Positions 8,646 through 17,937 of a DNA stretch of 64,000 nt are shown piece by piece. The notes under the pieces were generated by a model. The model was not told the origin of the DNA. It was given only the letters and a program-made list of their open reading frames with translations, and made no database searches. Each line of letters begins with the position of its first letter. Within the stretch, counting starts at the first letter, position 1. A program made the translations under genes and the position numbers. This stretch comes from Metabacillus rhizolycopersici (GTDB taxonomy: Bacteria > Bacillota > Bacilli > Bacillales > Bacillaceae). The stretch is taken from assembly GCF_020075705.1 (NCBI RefSeq), contig NZ_JAIQUM010000016.1, forward strand, positions 1-64,000, in the 5' to 3' direction.

Positions 8646-10175
8646 TTGGATTATGTAATTGAAATGCTAAATATTCGTAAAGAATTTCCTGGCATAATTG
8701 CAAATAATAACATTACACTTCAAGTCAAAAAAGGCGAAATTCATGCACTTTTAGGCGAAAATGGTGCAGGTAAGTCAACATTAATGAATGTTCTCTTTGG
8801 ACTTTATCAACCGGAAAAAGGAGAAATTAGAGTTAAAGGTCAAAAAGTAGGTATTACGAACCCTACTATTGCAAATGACCTAGGAATTGGAATGGTTCAT
8901 CAGCATTTTATGCTAGTTGATACATTTACAGTTACTGAAAATATTATCTTAGGTAATGAACCAAAAAAAGGTATCTCAATTAATTTAAAAGATGCAGAAG
9001 AGAAAGTAAAAGAAATATCAAAGAAATATGGACTTTCCGTGGATCCATCCGCAAAAATATCTGATATTTCAGTGGGGATGCAGCAACGTGTTGAAATTTT
9101 AAAAACATTATATCGTGGTGCAGAAATTTTGATTTTCGATGAACCAACAGCGGTATTAACACCACAAGAAATTAAAGAATTAATTCGCATTTTCAAGACA
9201 TTAATTAATGAGGGCAAATCAATTATTTTAATTACACATAAGCTGAAGGAAATTATGGAGGTTTGTGACAGAGTTACAGTGATTCGAAAAGGTGAAGGAA
9301 TTGGAACTGTCAATGTAGCTGATACAAATCCGAATGAATTAGCTTCATTAATGGTTGGTCGTGAGGTCGCCTTTACAACTGAAAAAAAACCTGCAGCACC
9401 AACAAAAGATGTGCTAGCAATTGAAAATCTAGTGGTGAAAGATAATCGGCAAGTACCTATGGTTAATTCGTTAAGTCTATCCGTTCGAGCAGGTGAAATT
9501 GTTGGAATTGCTGGAGTAGATGGTAACGGCCAATCTGAATTAATTGAGGCCATCACAGGATTAAGAAAAGTTGAAGGTGGTACCATTAAATTAAATAACA
9601 AAGCTATCACAAATATGCATCCAAGGAAAATTACCGAGTCAGGTGTCGGTCATATCCCAGAGGACCGTCACAAACATGGGCTTGTTCTTGATTTCCCAAT
9701 TGGTGAGAACATGGTATTACAAACGTATTATCAGCAACCGTACTCAAAAAGCGGTGTGTTAAATTTCAAAGCAATTTATGAAAAGGCAAAGCAACTTATT
9801 AAAGAATTTGATGTAAGAACACCGAGTTCAACAACTTTAGCAAGGGCATTGTCCGGTGGAAATCAACAAAAGGCTATTATCGGTCGTGAAGTAGATCGTA
9901 ATCCAGACTTATTAATTGCTGCACAACCTACACGTGGTCTAGATGTCGGCGCAATTGAATTCATTCATAATCGCCTTATTGAACAACGTGATAATGGAAG
10001 GGCTGTACTTCTCCTTTCCTTTGAATTAGATGAAATTATCAATGTAAGTGATCGTATCGCTGTCATCTATGAAGGGGAAATCGTTGCTATTGTTGATCCT
10101 AAAGAAACAACTGAACAAGAGTTAGGATTACTTATGGCTGGAAGTAAGCGTCAGAAAGCAGGTGAGACATCATGA
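8646..10175 (+). CDS. nupO: Nucleoside ABC transporter, ATP-binding protein
   Basis: Double ATPase of 509 residues with two fused ABC domains, as in RbsA-like importers. The first has Walker A GENGAGKST (37-45), signature ISVGMQQR and Walker B ILIFDEPTAVLTP. The second has a degenerate Walker A (GVDGNGQSE), signature LSGGNQQK and PDLLIAAQPTRGLDVG. One site is thus probably the main catalytic one. The start is TTG at 8646, preceded by AAGGAGTGA at good spacing. It overlaps nupP by four bases. Confidence 0.93.
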   Translation: MDYVIEMLNIRKEFPGIIANNNITLQVKKGEIHALLGENGAGKSTLMNVLFGLYQPEKGEIRVKGQKVGITNPTIANDLGIGMVHQHFMLVDTFTVTENIILGNEPKKGISINLKDAEEKVKEISKKYGLSVDPSAKISDISVGMQQRVEILKTLYRGAEILIFDEPTAVLTPQEIKELIRIFKTLINEGKSIILITHKLKEIMEVCDRVTVIRKGEGIGTVNVADTNPNELASLMVGREVAFTTEKKPAAPTKDVLAIENLVVKDNRQVPMVNSLSLSVRAGEIVGIAGVDGNGQSELIEAITGLRKVEGGTIKLNNKAITNMHPRKITESGVGHIPEDRHKHGLVLDFPIGENMVLQTYYQQPYSKSGVLNFKAIYEKAKQLIKEFDVRTPSSTTLARALSGGNQQKAIIGREVDRNPDLLIAAQPTRGLDVGAIEFIHNRLIEQRDNGRAVLLLSFELDEIINVSDRIAVIYEGEIVAIVDPKETTEQELGLLMAGSKRQKAGETS

Positions 10176-11218
10176 ATCTAAATCGTTATATGAACTTATT
10201 GATTCCAATAATCGCTATTTTATTAGGCTTAATTTGCGGTGCGATCATCATGTTAGTCAGTGGGTACAATCCTATTGCAGGTTATAGTGCATTATGGTAT
10301 GGAATCTTCGGCGATTCATATTATATTGGTGAAACAGTAAGGCAGATAACACCATACATATTATCTGGACTAGCTGTAGCATTCGCGTTTCGAACAGGAC
10401 TTTTTAATATTGGTGTTGAAGGTCAAGTTCTTGTAGGGTGGCTAGCTGCAGTTTGGGTAGGGCTTGCCTTTGAATTACCAATGATTATTCATCTGCCGCT
10501 TTCAATCATAGTAGCGGCATTAGCAGGTGCCCTTTGGGGATTTGTTCCTGGATTTTTGAAAGCACGATTTAAAGTGCATGAGGTAATCGTTTCGATCATG
10601 ATGAACTACATTGCCCTCTACGTAACCAATGCAATAATAAGAGATGTCATTACTGATAATGCTGATAAGACGGATAATATCTTACCAACTGCATCATTAC
10701 GTTCTGGATTTTTTGAAAATCTAACTGATTTCTCAAGGATGCACAATGGTATTTTTATCGCAATTATTGCCACGATTATTATGTGGTTTTTACTTGAAAA
10801 AACAACGAAGGGCTTTGAACTTCGTGCTGTCGGGTTTAACCATGATGCCGCACACTATTCCGGTATGAAGGTGAATCGAAATATCATCTTATCAATGGTT
10901 ATTTCCGGAGCATTTGCAGGGCTAGCAGGTGCAATGGAAGGATTAGGTACATTTGAATTTGCTTCAGTAAAGAGTGGTTTTACTGGAATTGGATTTGATG
11001 GTATTGCGGTAGCCCTTATTGGCGGAAACACTGCATTAGGTGTGATATTTGGAGCAGTATTATTTGGTGGGCTAAAAGTTGGTGCTTTAAATATGCCTTC
11101 AGAAGCTGGCGTGCCAAATGAGCTGGTTGAAATTGTCATTGCCCTTATTATCTTCTTCGTAGCTGCAAGCTATTTTATTCGCCTGCTTTTATTTCGTTTT
11201 AAAAAGGAGGGGAAATAA
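10172..11218 (+). CDS. nupP: Nucleoside ABC transporter permease
   Basis: Inner-membrane permease of 348 residues (BPD_transp_2, RbsC/YufP type) with about eight to ten hydrophobic segments. Characteristic motifs are RQITPYILSGLAVAFAFRTG, LFNIGVEGQ, VHEVIVSIMMNYIA and LRAVGFN. It pairs with NupQ to form the channel. Starts at ATGA inside the nupO stop codon and ends directly before the nupQ start. Confidence 0.92.
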   Translation: MNLNRYMNLLIPIIAILLGLICGAIIMLVSGYNPIAGYSALWYGIFGDSYYIGETVRQITPYILSGLAVAFAFRTGLFNIGVEGQVLVGWLAAVWVGLAFELPMIIHLPLSIIVAALAGALWGFVPGFLKARFKVHEVIVSIMMNYIALYVTNAIIRDVITDNADKTDNILPTASLRSGFFENLTDFSRMHNGIFIAIIATIIMWFLLEKTTKGFELRAVGFNHDAAHYSGMKVNRNIILSMVISGAFAGLAGAMEGLGTFEFASVKSGFTGIGFDGIAVALIGGNTALGVIFGAVLFGGLKVGALNMPSEAGVPNELVEIVIALIIFFVAASYFIRLLLFRFKKEGK

Positions 11219-12178
11219 ATGAGTATTTTACAGGCATTAGAAATAATCATTCCAACAGCGATGTTTGTTGCTGCTCCTCTTATCTTTACTGCGCTTGGTG
11301 GTGTTTTAAGTGAGCGCTCAGGTGTTGTTAATATTGGTCTTGAGGGATTAATGATTATTGGAGCGTTTGTGGGGATTGTATTTAATTTAAGTTTTGTCGA
11401 TATGTTTGGAAGTGCAACACCATGGCTTTCCATTTTAGTTGCGATGATCGTAACAGCTATATTCTCTTTACTTCATGCTGTAGCATCTATTACATTTAGA
11501 GCCGATCAAACAGTTAGTGGTGTTGCGATTAACTTTTTAGCTCTTGGTTTATCCTTATTTTTAGTGAAAATTATTTATGGAAAAGGTCAAACAGACCGGA
11601 TAAGTGTGAGTTTTAATAAATGGGATGTACCGATCTTGAGTGATATTCCAATAATCGGTAAAATATTCTTTTCAGGTGGATATGTTACTTCTTACATCGC
11701 GATCATAGTAGCTGTTGTCGTTTGGTATGTATTATACAAAACGCCATTTGGTCTTCGTCTCCGCTCAGTAGGGGAACATCCAATGGCTGCAGATACGATG
11801 GGGATTAATGTAACAAGAATGAGATACATTGGCGTTATACTTAGTGGCGCATTTGCAGGAATCGGTGGTGCGGTATATGCAACGATCATTTCAAGGGATT
11901 TCAGTCATGCAACAATAAGTGGTCAAGGATTTATGGCACTAGCGGCCGTTATTTTTGGTAAATGGCATCCTCTAGGTGCGATGGGAGCAGCATTATTTTT
12001 TGGACTTGCACAAGGCCTAAGCATAATTGGTGGATCTATTCCATTCTTAAAGGATATCCCAACTGTTTACTTGCTTATCTTGCCATATGTGTTAACAATC
12101 CTTGCTTTAACAGGATTTATTGGACGTGCGGATGCACCAAAAGCGTCTGGAACTCCTTATATAAAAGGAAAACGTTAA
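11219..12178 (+). CDS. nupQ: Nucleoside ABC transporter permease
   Basis: Second permease, 319 residues, paralogous to NupP. ERSGVVNIGLEGLMIIGAF and LRLRSVGEHPMAADTMGINV match the EAA-like cytoplasmic loops of BMP-linked permeases. Its ATG directly follows the nupP stop codon, and AAAGGAGGGGAA inside the nupP end is the ribosome site. Last gene of the nup unit, with a terminator 16 bases downstream. Confidence 0.92.
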   Translation: MSILQALEIIIPTAMFVAAPLIFTALGGVLSERSGVVNIGLEGLMIIGAFVGIVFNLSFVDMFGSATPWLSILVAMIVTAIFSLLHAVASITFRADQTVSGVAINFLALGLSLFLVKIIYGKGQTDRISVSFNKWDVPILSDIPIIGKIFFSGGYVTSYIAIIVAVVVWYVLYKTPFGLRLRSVGEHPMAADTMGINVTRMRYIGVILSGAFAGIGGAVYATIISRDFSHATISGQGFMALAAVIFGKWHPLGAMGAALFFGLAQGLSIIGGSIPFLKDIPTVYLLILPYVLTILALTGFIGRADAPKASGTPYIKGKR

Positions 12179-12193
12179 TAAGTATCATTCGTG

Positions 12194-12224
12194 CTTCTTC
12201 AACTTTTGTTGGAGAAGTTTTTTA
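12194..12224 (+). terminator. nup operon terminator
   Basis: CTTCTTCAAC (12194-12203) pairs with GTTGGAGAAG (12208-12217) around TTTT, followed by a T-run. Confidence 0.88.
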
Positions 12225-12362
12225 TATTATTTAAAGTTGAAATCCTATTTTAATCTCGAAGTGGTAGCGAATTTCTCTTTCCTAGTTATCCCAGTATATG
12301 TTAGGCAGAGGAGACGCAAAATGATAATGTTATTAAAAATAATGTAGACAAGGTGAAAAAAA

Positions 12363-13601
12363 ATGGAAGCAAGAAAGAAGCTCGATTTGTTAGCACTATC
12401 ATCTGTTCCACTCGTCATGACATTAGGAAATTCTATGTTAATTCCAGTTCTTCCTTTAATCTCAAAAAACTTAAAAATTAATTCCTTTCAAGTATCACTA
12501 ATTATTAGTGTCTATTCAATCGTTGCGATTTTTTTAATACCGATTGCAGGGTATTTGTCAGATCGTTTCGGTAGGAAAAATGTCATGGTACCATGTTTAA
12601 TCATTGCGGGTATAGGTGGAGCGGTTTCTGGTTGGGCTTCTTGGAAGATGGATGACCCCTTTATGTTCATTTTACTAGGAAGAGTATTACAGGGGATTGG
12701 CTCTGCTGGAGCAGCACCAGTGGTCATTCCGTTAGTGGGGGATATGTTTACAGAGGATGAACAAATAACAGCAGGTCTTGGGTTAACGGAAACAGCAAAT
12801 ACAGCTGGAAAGGTTTTAAGTCCTGTCATTGGTGCAACACTCGCTACTTTTATTTGGTTCTTACCTTTTTTGTTTATTCCTTTTTTTAGCGCAATAAGTG
12901 TTTTCCTTGTTATTTTTCTAGTGAAGGTCCCTAAGAAAAAAGAAAAGGAGATAGAACCAATTAAGGAATTTCTTCGTTCTGTTAAAGAGTGTTTTAAACA
13001 CAATGGAAAATGGCTTTTTGCGATATTCTTAGTTGGTGGTATTATTATGTTTGTTTTGTTTGGAATTCTTTTTTATTTATCAGATATGCTTGAAAAGCAA
13101 TATGCGATTGACGGTGTAAAAAAGGGCTTACTATTGGCGATTCCTTTATTAGCTCTCTCCATTAGCTCATTTATTTCAGGGAAAAAAATTGGTGAGAGCA
13201 AAAATCTAATGAAAATCGTTATTGTTGTTGGAATGGGATTGGTGACAGTATCCTTTATCGCATTAAGAATACAACATTCCTTTTTTTATTTAATTTCTTT
13301 TTTAGTTATTACAGGAATCGGAATTGGAATTTCGTTGCCAAGCCTCGATGCCATTATTACGCAAAGAATTGAAAAAGATCAAAGAGGTACAATGACATCG
13401 TTTTATAGTTCAATGAGATTTATTGGCGTTGCGGCGGGCCCCCCTGCTTATTCCTACTTTATGACGGTATCAGACCATCTAATTTATTATATTTCTGGTG
13501 GAGCAAGTCTTCTGGCTGCCATTGTCGTCATCGTATTTATTAAATCGAAAGATCATCACCAAAAGGATGTAGAAAAATGGAGGATTCCTAAACTAGTATA
13601 A
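12363..13601 (+). CDS. ymfD: MFS exporter, YmfD-like
   Basis: Major facilitator transporter of 412 residues with about twelve hydrophobic helices. The motif-A loop GYLSDRFGRKNVMVPCL lies between helices 2 and 3, and the drug-antiporter style LGRVLQGIGSAGAAPVVIPL follows. B. subtilis YmfD, at the same locus, exports the siderophore bacillibactin. No siderophore genes are in view, so the substrate is inferred from synteny only. A weak ribosome site (AAGGTG) precedes ATG, and the nup genes separate it from ymfC. Confidence 0.8.
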   Translation: MEARKKLDLLALSSVPLVMTLGNSMLIPVLPLISKNLKINSFQVSLIISVYSIVAIFLIPIAGYLSDRFGRKNVMVPCLIIAGIGGAVSGWASWKMDDPFMFILLGRVLQGIGSAGAAPVVIPLVGDMFTEDEQITAGLGLTETANTAGKVLSPVIGATLATFIWFLPFLFIPFFSAISVFLVIFLVKVPKKKEKEIEPIKEFLRSVKECFKHNGKWLFAIFLVGGIIMFVLFGILFYLSDMLEKQYAIDGVKKGLLLAIPLLALSISSFISGKKIGESKNLMKIVIVVGMGLVTVSFIALRIQHSFFYLISFLVITGIGIGISLPSLDAIITQRIEKDQRGTMTSFYSSMRFIGVAAGPPAYSYFMTVSDHLIYYISGGASLLAAIVVIVFIKSKDHHQKDVEKWRIPKLV

Positions 13602-13753
13602 GGAGGTCGCTTACCCATATTAGAAATAAGTGTTTTATGCCATGATCGCGGTTTGATACAGCTCGATTGGTAATACTTTGTATAATGAGGATAAATGTTA
13701 GAAAGAATAAATTCGTAGAAAAATGTGTATTATTTCCTTTATTATCCTCGTAT

Positions 13754-13762
13754 TGTTATAAT
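13754..13762 (+). promoter_or_regulatory. Extended -10 promoter for ymfF-ymfH
   Basis: TG-T-TATAAT (13754-13762) is a good extended -10 some 30 bases before the ymfF start; the -35 is poor. GAGGATAA and TTATCCTC upstream (near 13687 and 13742) form an inverted repeat that could hold a regulator. Confidence 0.4.
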
Positions 13763-13793
13763 TACAAGCAATTAGCTATAAAGGAGGGTCATA

Positions 13794-15071
13794 ATGACAT
13801 ATATTGATGAAGAGATTGTTGACGTTAATGGATTGTCTGTCCATACCTTGCGAACGAAAAAGTTTAAAACGAATACAATTGTTTTAAAGCTCCTTGCACC
13901 ATTAAATAAACAAGATGTTACATATAGAGCATTATTACCATATGTTCTTCAAAGAGGTACGAAAAATTTCCCTACTAGTACTAGTCTTAGACAGCATTTG
14001 GATGAACTATATGGTGCGACACTTCATGTGGACCTTGCAAAAAAGGGAGAAAATCACATTATTTCATTTCGGATGGAAATTGCAAATGAAAAATTTTTAT
14101 CAGATTCTACCCCTCTATTAGAAAAAGGGATAAAGTTGTTATCTGAGATTATTTTAGATCCTTTACTTGAAGGTGAAGTATTTAAAGAAGAAATTGTTAC
14201 ACAGGAAAAAAGAACGATGAAGCAGCGTATCCAGTCTGTATATGATGACAAGATGAGATATTCTAATTTGCGTCTAGTACAAGAAATGTGTAAAGAAGAA
14301 CCATATGCATTACATGTAAATGGTGAAATTGACGATATAGATGGAATTTCTCCAAAGACATTATTTGACTATTATCAAAAGGCATTGCGTTCAGATAAAA
14401 TCGATTTATATGTAGTTGGTGATTTAAATCAACAAGAAGTAGAAGGGTATGCAAAAAAACACTTTTCATTTGACAATGCGTTTGAACCGGCAGTTGAAGC
14501 AACTTTTAATAAAGATGTGAAAGAAAAAGAAGTAATTGAAGAGCAAGATGTTAAACAAGGGAAATTAAATATTGGTTATCGGACAAATAGTACATATTGC
14601 GACGATGACTACTACGCTTTACAAGTATTCAATGGGATTTTTGGCGGATTTTCACATTCTAAGTTATTTATTAATGTACGTGAGAAGGCGAGTCTAGCCT
14701 ATTATGCTGCATCAAGGGTGGAGAGTCATAAAGGGTTACTAATGGTCATGTCTGGAATTGAGAATCAAAATTACAATCAGGCTGTTACGATTATTCGTGA
14801 ACAAATGGCTGCAATGAAAAAGGGCGATTTTACCGACCAGGAATTTGCGCAAACGAAGGCAGTTATCCGTAATCAATTATTAGAAACGATTGATACGCCT
14901 CATGGCATAGTTGAAATTGTGTATCATAATATCATTGCTCAGATTAACCGTTCTTTTGATGAATATTTACAAGGAATTGAGAAGGTTACAAAAGAAGATG
15001 TTGTAAAAGTAGGCGAAAAGGTAGAGTTAGATACAATTTATTTCTTAAAAGGAATGGGGGGAAATGCATGA
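13794..15071 (+). CDS. ymfF: M16-family peptidase-like protein YmfF
   Basis: A 425-residue insulinase-fold protein. The region where the HxxEH zinc motif would be reads YRALLPYVLQRGTKNFPT and has none, so it is the inactive half of a YmfF-YmfH pair, like other split M16 proteases with one catalytic subunit. The rest keeps the fold (LRQHLDELYGATL and the C-terminal REKASLAYYAASR). Substrate unknown; AlbE/AlbF are distant relatives. GGAGGG precedes ATG. It overlaps ymfH by four bases, as expected for a heterodimer. Confidence 0.9.
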   Translation: MTYIDEEIVDVNGLSVHTLRTKKFKTNTIVLKLLAPLNKQDVTYRALLPYVLQRGTKNFPTSTSLRQHLDELYGATLHVDLAKKGENHIISFRMEIANEKFLSDSTPLLEKGIKLLSEIILDPLLEGEVFKEEIVTQEKRTMKQRIQSVYDDKMRYSNLRLVQEMCKEEPYALHVNGEIDDIDGISPKTLFDYYQKALRSDKIDLYVVGDLNQQEVEGYAKKHFSFDNAFEPAVEATFNKDVKEKEVIEEQDVKQGKLNIGYRTNSTYCDDDYYALQVFNGIFGGFSHSKLFINVREKASLAYYAASRVESHKGLLMVMSGIENQNYNQAVTIIREQMAAMKKGDFTDQEFAQTKAVIRNQLLETIDTPHGIVEIVYHNIIAQINRSFDEYLQGIEKVTKEDVVKVGEKVELDTIYFLKGMGGNA

Positions 15072-16354
15072 CAAATCCTATTCGTTTTGAGCAACTGCAG
15101 GAAGAACTATATTATGAAAAAATGGAAAACGGACTTGATGTCTATGTATTACCGAAAAAGGGATTTAACAAAACATTTGCTACATTTACAACGAAATACG
15201 GTTCGATAGATAATCGATTTGTCCCATTAAATAAAAATGAAATGAATTCAGTACCGGACGGAATTGCACACTTTCTTGAACATAAACTTTTTGAAAAAGA
15301 AGACGGAGATGTGTTTCAACAATTTAGTAAACAAGGAGCTTCAGCCAATGCGTTTACTTCATTTACACGCACTGCTTACTTGTTCTCTAGTACGAGTGAT
15401 GTTGAACAGAATCTTGAAACATTAATTGATTTTGTGCAAGATCCCTATTTTTCAGAACAAACAGTTGAAAAAGAAAAAGGGATTATTGGGCAGGAAATCA
15501 ATATGTATGATGATAATCCCGATTGGCGCTTATATTTTGGACTGATCCAAAACCTTTATCAAAACCATCCGGTCAGAATCGATATTGCTGGAACAATCGA
15601 ATCAATTGCTAAAATTACGAAGGACTCTTTATATGAGTGTTATCATACGTTCTACCATCCAAGTAATATGCTCCTTTTTATTGTTGGTGCTGTAGAACCA
15701 GAGGAAATCTTAAAGCAAGTAAGAGAAAACCAGCAGAAAAAGGATTTCACTGCACAGTCAGAAATTAAAAGGGAATTTCCGAGTGAGCCATCAGGAGCAT
15801 ATAAAAAGCTAGAAAAGTTAAAAATGAATGTGCAGAGTCCTAAATGTTTAGTTGGATTAAAAGCAAAAAGACCGAATCGCTCCGGGAAAGAGTTATTAAA
15901 ATATGAACTATCTATGAACATTATCTTAGATATGCTGTTTAGTAAGAGCTCTCCATACTACGAAAATCTCTATAGTGAAGGGCTTATTGACGACACGTTC
16001 AGTTACGATTATACCGAAGAAAATGGATTTGGCTTTGCGATGATCGGTGGCGATACTAAGCATCCAGATGAACTGGCAGAGCAAATTAAACAAATATTAT
16101 TCAAGGCTAAAAATGAGGGTGTAGACTTTACTACATTTGATTCCGCGAAAAATAAAAAAATAGGTACGTTTTTACGAGCCATTAACTCACCTGAATATAT
16201 CGCAAATCAATTTACACGATATGCCTTTAATGAGATGAATCTTTTTGATGTTGTACCAACGCTTGAATCGTTAACACAAGAAGATATTACAGCTGTTCTC
16301 AAAGAGGCAGTTGAAGATGAATTATTCTCAGTTTGTCAAGTTGTACCGAAGTAA
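15068..16354 (+). CDS. ymfH: M16-family zinc metallopeptidase YmfH
   Basis: Catalytic partner of YmfF, 428 residues. The inverted zinc motif H68-F-L-E71-H72 is present, with a downstream glutamate (E143 in GIIGQEINMYDD) as likely third ligand. FEKEDGDVFQQF and SANAFTSFTRTAYLFSS follow the zinc motif as in active pitrilysins. Translationally coupled to ymfF. A good terminator follows, so ymfF-ymfH form a two-gene unit. Confidence 0.92.
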   Translation: MTNPIRFEQLQEELYYEKMENGLDVYVLPKKGFNKTFATFTTKYGSIDNRFVPLNKNEMNSVPDGIAHFLEHKLFEKEDGDVFQQFSKQGASANAFTSFTRTAYLFSSTSDVEQNLETLIDFVQDPYFSEQTVEKEKGIIGQEINMYDDNPDWRLYFGLIQNLYQNHPVRIDIAGTIESIAKITKDSLYECYHTFYHPSNMLLFIVGAVEPEEILKQVRENQQKKDFTAQSEIKREFPSEPSGAYKKLEKLKMNVQSPKCLVGLKAKRPNRSGKELLKYELSMNIILDMLFSKSSPYYENLYSEGLIDDTFSYDYTEENGFGFAMIGGDTKHPDELAEQIKQILFKAKNEGVDFTTFDSAKNKKIGTFLRAINSPEYIANQFTRYAFNEMNLFDVVPTLESLTQEDITAVLKEAVEDELFSVCQVVPK

Positions 16355-16388
16355 CTAAAGGATGCTACAATCTATTGAAAAGGGTAGA

Positions 16389-16417
16389 AAGGCCTGACAT
16401 AAGTCGGGTCTTTTTTG
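16389..16417 (+). terminator. ymfF-ymfH terminator
   Basis: AAGGCCTGAC (16389-16398) and GTCGGGTCTT (16403-16412) pair with two G-U pairs around ATAA, then six T. Confidence 0.88.
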
Positions 16418-16456
16418 AGAGATAAGAAAGTATAAAATTTTTTGAATTAGTTTTCG

Positions 16457-16588
16457 TGTCTAGCGCAAGCGTCCTAGCCCCTCGAGGTCATAAGACGCTC
16501 AGGAATTGAAGGCAAAGAACACCTTCTATTCATTCCTGAGCGTCCTATGCTATGCCTGAGGCTGAACAAGGCGCTTGCGCTTTTCTTA
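16457..16588 (+). repeat. Interspersed repeat family A, copy A2
   Basis: Starts GTCTAGCGCAAGCGTCC and ends GGCGCTTGCGCTTTTC, giving terminal inverted repeats. The central hairpin is perfect: GACGCTCAGGAAT with ATTCCTGAGCGTC around TGAAGGCAAAGAACACCTTC. The arms differ from those of A1 and A3 but still pair. It abuts the ymfI ribosome site. Confidence 0.88.
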
Positions 16589-16600
16589 AGGAGAGAAAGA

Positions 16601-17323
16601 ATGGATAAATATGCTTTAATAACTGGCGCAAGTGGTGGGATTGGGTCCGCGATTGCAAAAAAACTTATTGAGGATGGCTATCATTTATATGTTCATTATC
16701 ATCAAAATGAGCGGGCGATGATGGAGCTAATTAGATCTATTTCTATAAATAAAAACATTGTGATCCCAATTCAAGCGAATTTAACGAAGCAATCGGGCGT
16801 TCAATACTTAATAGATCAAATTCAAATGCCGATTGACTTACTTATTCTAAATAGTGGCATGAGTTTTTACGGCTTAGTGACAGATATGAGTGATGATGAT
16901 ATAGATCAAATGGTGAATATACATATAACAAGTCCTTTTCGTCTAACGCAAAAATTGATTCCGATGATGATTAGAAAAAGAGCAGGTAATATTATTGTGA
17001 TTTCATCAATTTGGGGAATAACAGGAGCTTCGTGTGAGGTGTTGTACTCAATGGTTAAAGGCGGCCAAAACTCATTTGTAAAAGCTCTTGCGAAAGAGCT
17101 TGCTCCTAGTCAAATTCGAGTAAACGCGATTGCGCCTGGAGCAATTCAAACCCGAATGCTTTCTAATTTTTCAACAGAGGAATTAACTGAACTAGAGGAA
17201 GAAATCCCACTCGGGCGGTTAGGACAACCAGACGAAATTGCCAATACAGTATCTTTTTTAGCATCTAAGCAAGCATCTTATATTACAGGTCAGGTGATAT
17301 CGGTGAATGGTGGCTGGTGTTAA
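16601..17323 (+). CDS. ymfI: Short-chain dehydrogenase/reductase YmfI
   Basis: Rossmann-fold NAD(P)H oxidoreductase of the classical SDR family, 240 residues. TGASGGIG (cofactor binding) lies near the start, LNSGMS replaces the NNAG region, and the active site has S (VISSIWG) and YSMVK. INAIAPGAIQTRM and the C-terminal ISVNGGW are typical of FabG-like enzymes; the substrate is unknown. ATG 16601 is used because AAGGAGAG (16588-16595) precedes it. An upstream in-frame ATG at 16547 lies inside repeat A2 and is not credible. Confidence 0.9.
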   Translation: MDKYALITGASGGIGSAIAKKLIEDGYHLYVHYHQNERAMMELIRSISINKNIVIPIQANLTKQSGVQYLIDQIQMPIDLLILNSGMSFYGLVTDMSDDDIDQMVNIHITSPFRLTQKLIPMMIRKRAGNIIVISSIWGITGASCEVLYSMVKGGQNSFVKALAKELAPSQIRVNAIAPGAIQTRMLSNFSTEELTELEEEIPLGRLGQPDEIANTVSFLASKQASYITGQVISVNGGWC

Positions 17324-17453
17324 GAAAACGAACGGGACTAGTGCTCGACCTAATGATCAAAATCATAATGGTAAAAAACTTTTGCAAGCAATGGAATAGA
17401 TTGTGCCTCAAAAGGAACAATATACTTGAAACCATTATAAAGGAGGTTTTCTT

Positions 17454-17711
17454 ATGTCTGTTTTAGAAAATTGGGATGAATGGAAAAATTTCCTCGGTGA
17501 TCGCTTAAATCATGCTGAAAACCAAGGTATGGACGAAAAAGTTATCAATAACTTAGCATTTGAAGTCGGTGATTATTTAGCAAAGCAGGTTGATCCAAAG
17601 AATACTCAAGAACGAGTGTTGGCAGATCTTTGGAGTGTAGCATCTCAACAAGAGCAACAAGCAATTGCTAGTATGATGGTAAAACTTGTTCAAAATAACG
17701 GTTCACATTAA
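17454..17711 (+). CDS. ymfJ: DUF3243 protein YmfJ
   Basis: A small acidic protein of 85 residues, DUF3243 family, with no signal or membrane segment. Function unknown. AAAGGAGG stands 7-8 bases before ATG. It has its own terminator, so it is probably monocistronic. Confidence 0.88.
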   Translation: MSVLENWDEWKNFLGDRLNHAENQGMDEKVINNLAFEVGDYLAKQVDPKNTQERVLADLWSVASQQEQQAIASMMVKLVQNNGSH

Positions 17712-17740
17712 AAAGAGAGGAGAAATCCTCTCTTTTTCTA
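17711..17740 (+). terminator. ymfJ terminator
   Basis: AAAAGAGAGGA (17711-17721) and TCCTCTCTTTT (17726-17736) form a perfect 11-bp stem with loop GAAA. Confidence 0.92.
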
Positions 17741-17937
17741 TATCATCATGTTATTTTCAACATGTAAAACCTCACAGAATGAAGATCACTTTCTCCTTTA
17801 TAGACGTGATTATAAAAAAATGCTTTCATCAAATCAAACATGTACAAGGCTTTTGCACTTTTCAATATTCTACTTTCTTCTTTTGGGGAAATCATATATT
17901 ATAGGATGTAGTGGTTGATTTGAAAGGGTGACCTAAC

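Noticed and set aside
8900..9610. Long open frame opposite nupO
   Set aside because: Antisense shadow of a conserved ATPase gene; no start signal and no homology sense.
13653..13686. TTGATA ... TATAAT as a promoter for ymfF
   Set aside because: The spacer would be 22 bases, too long for sigma-A.
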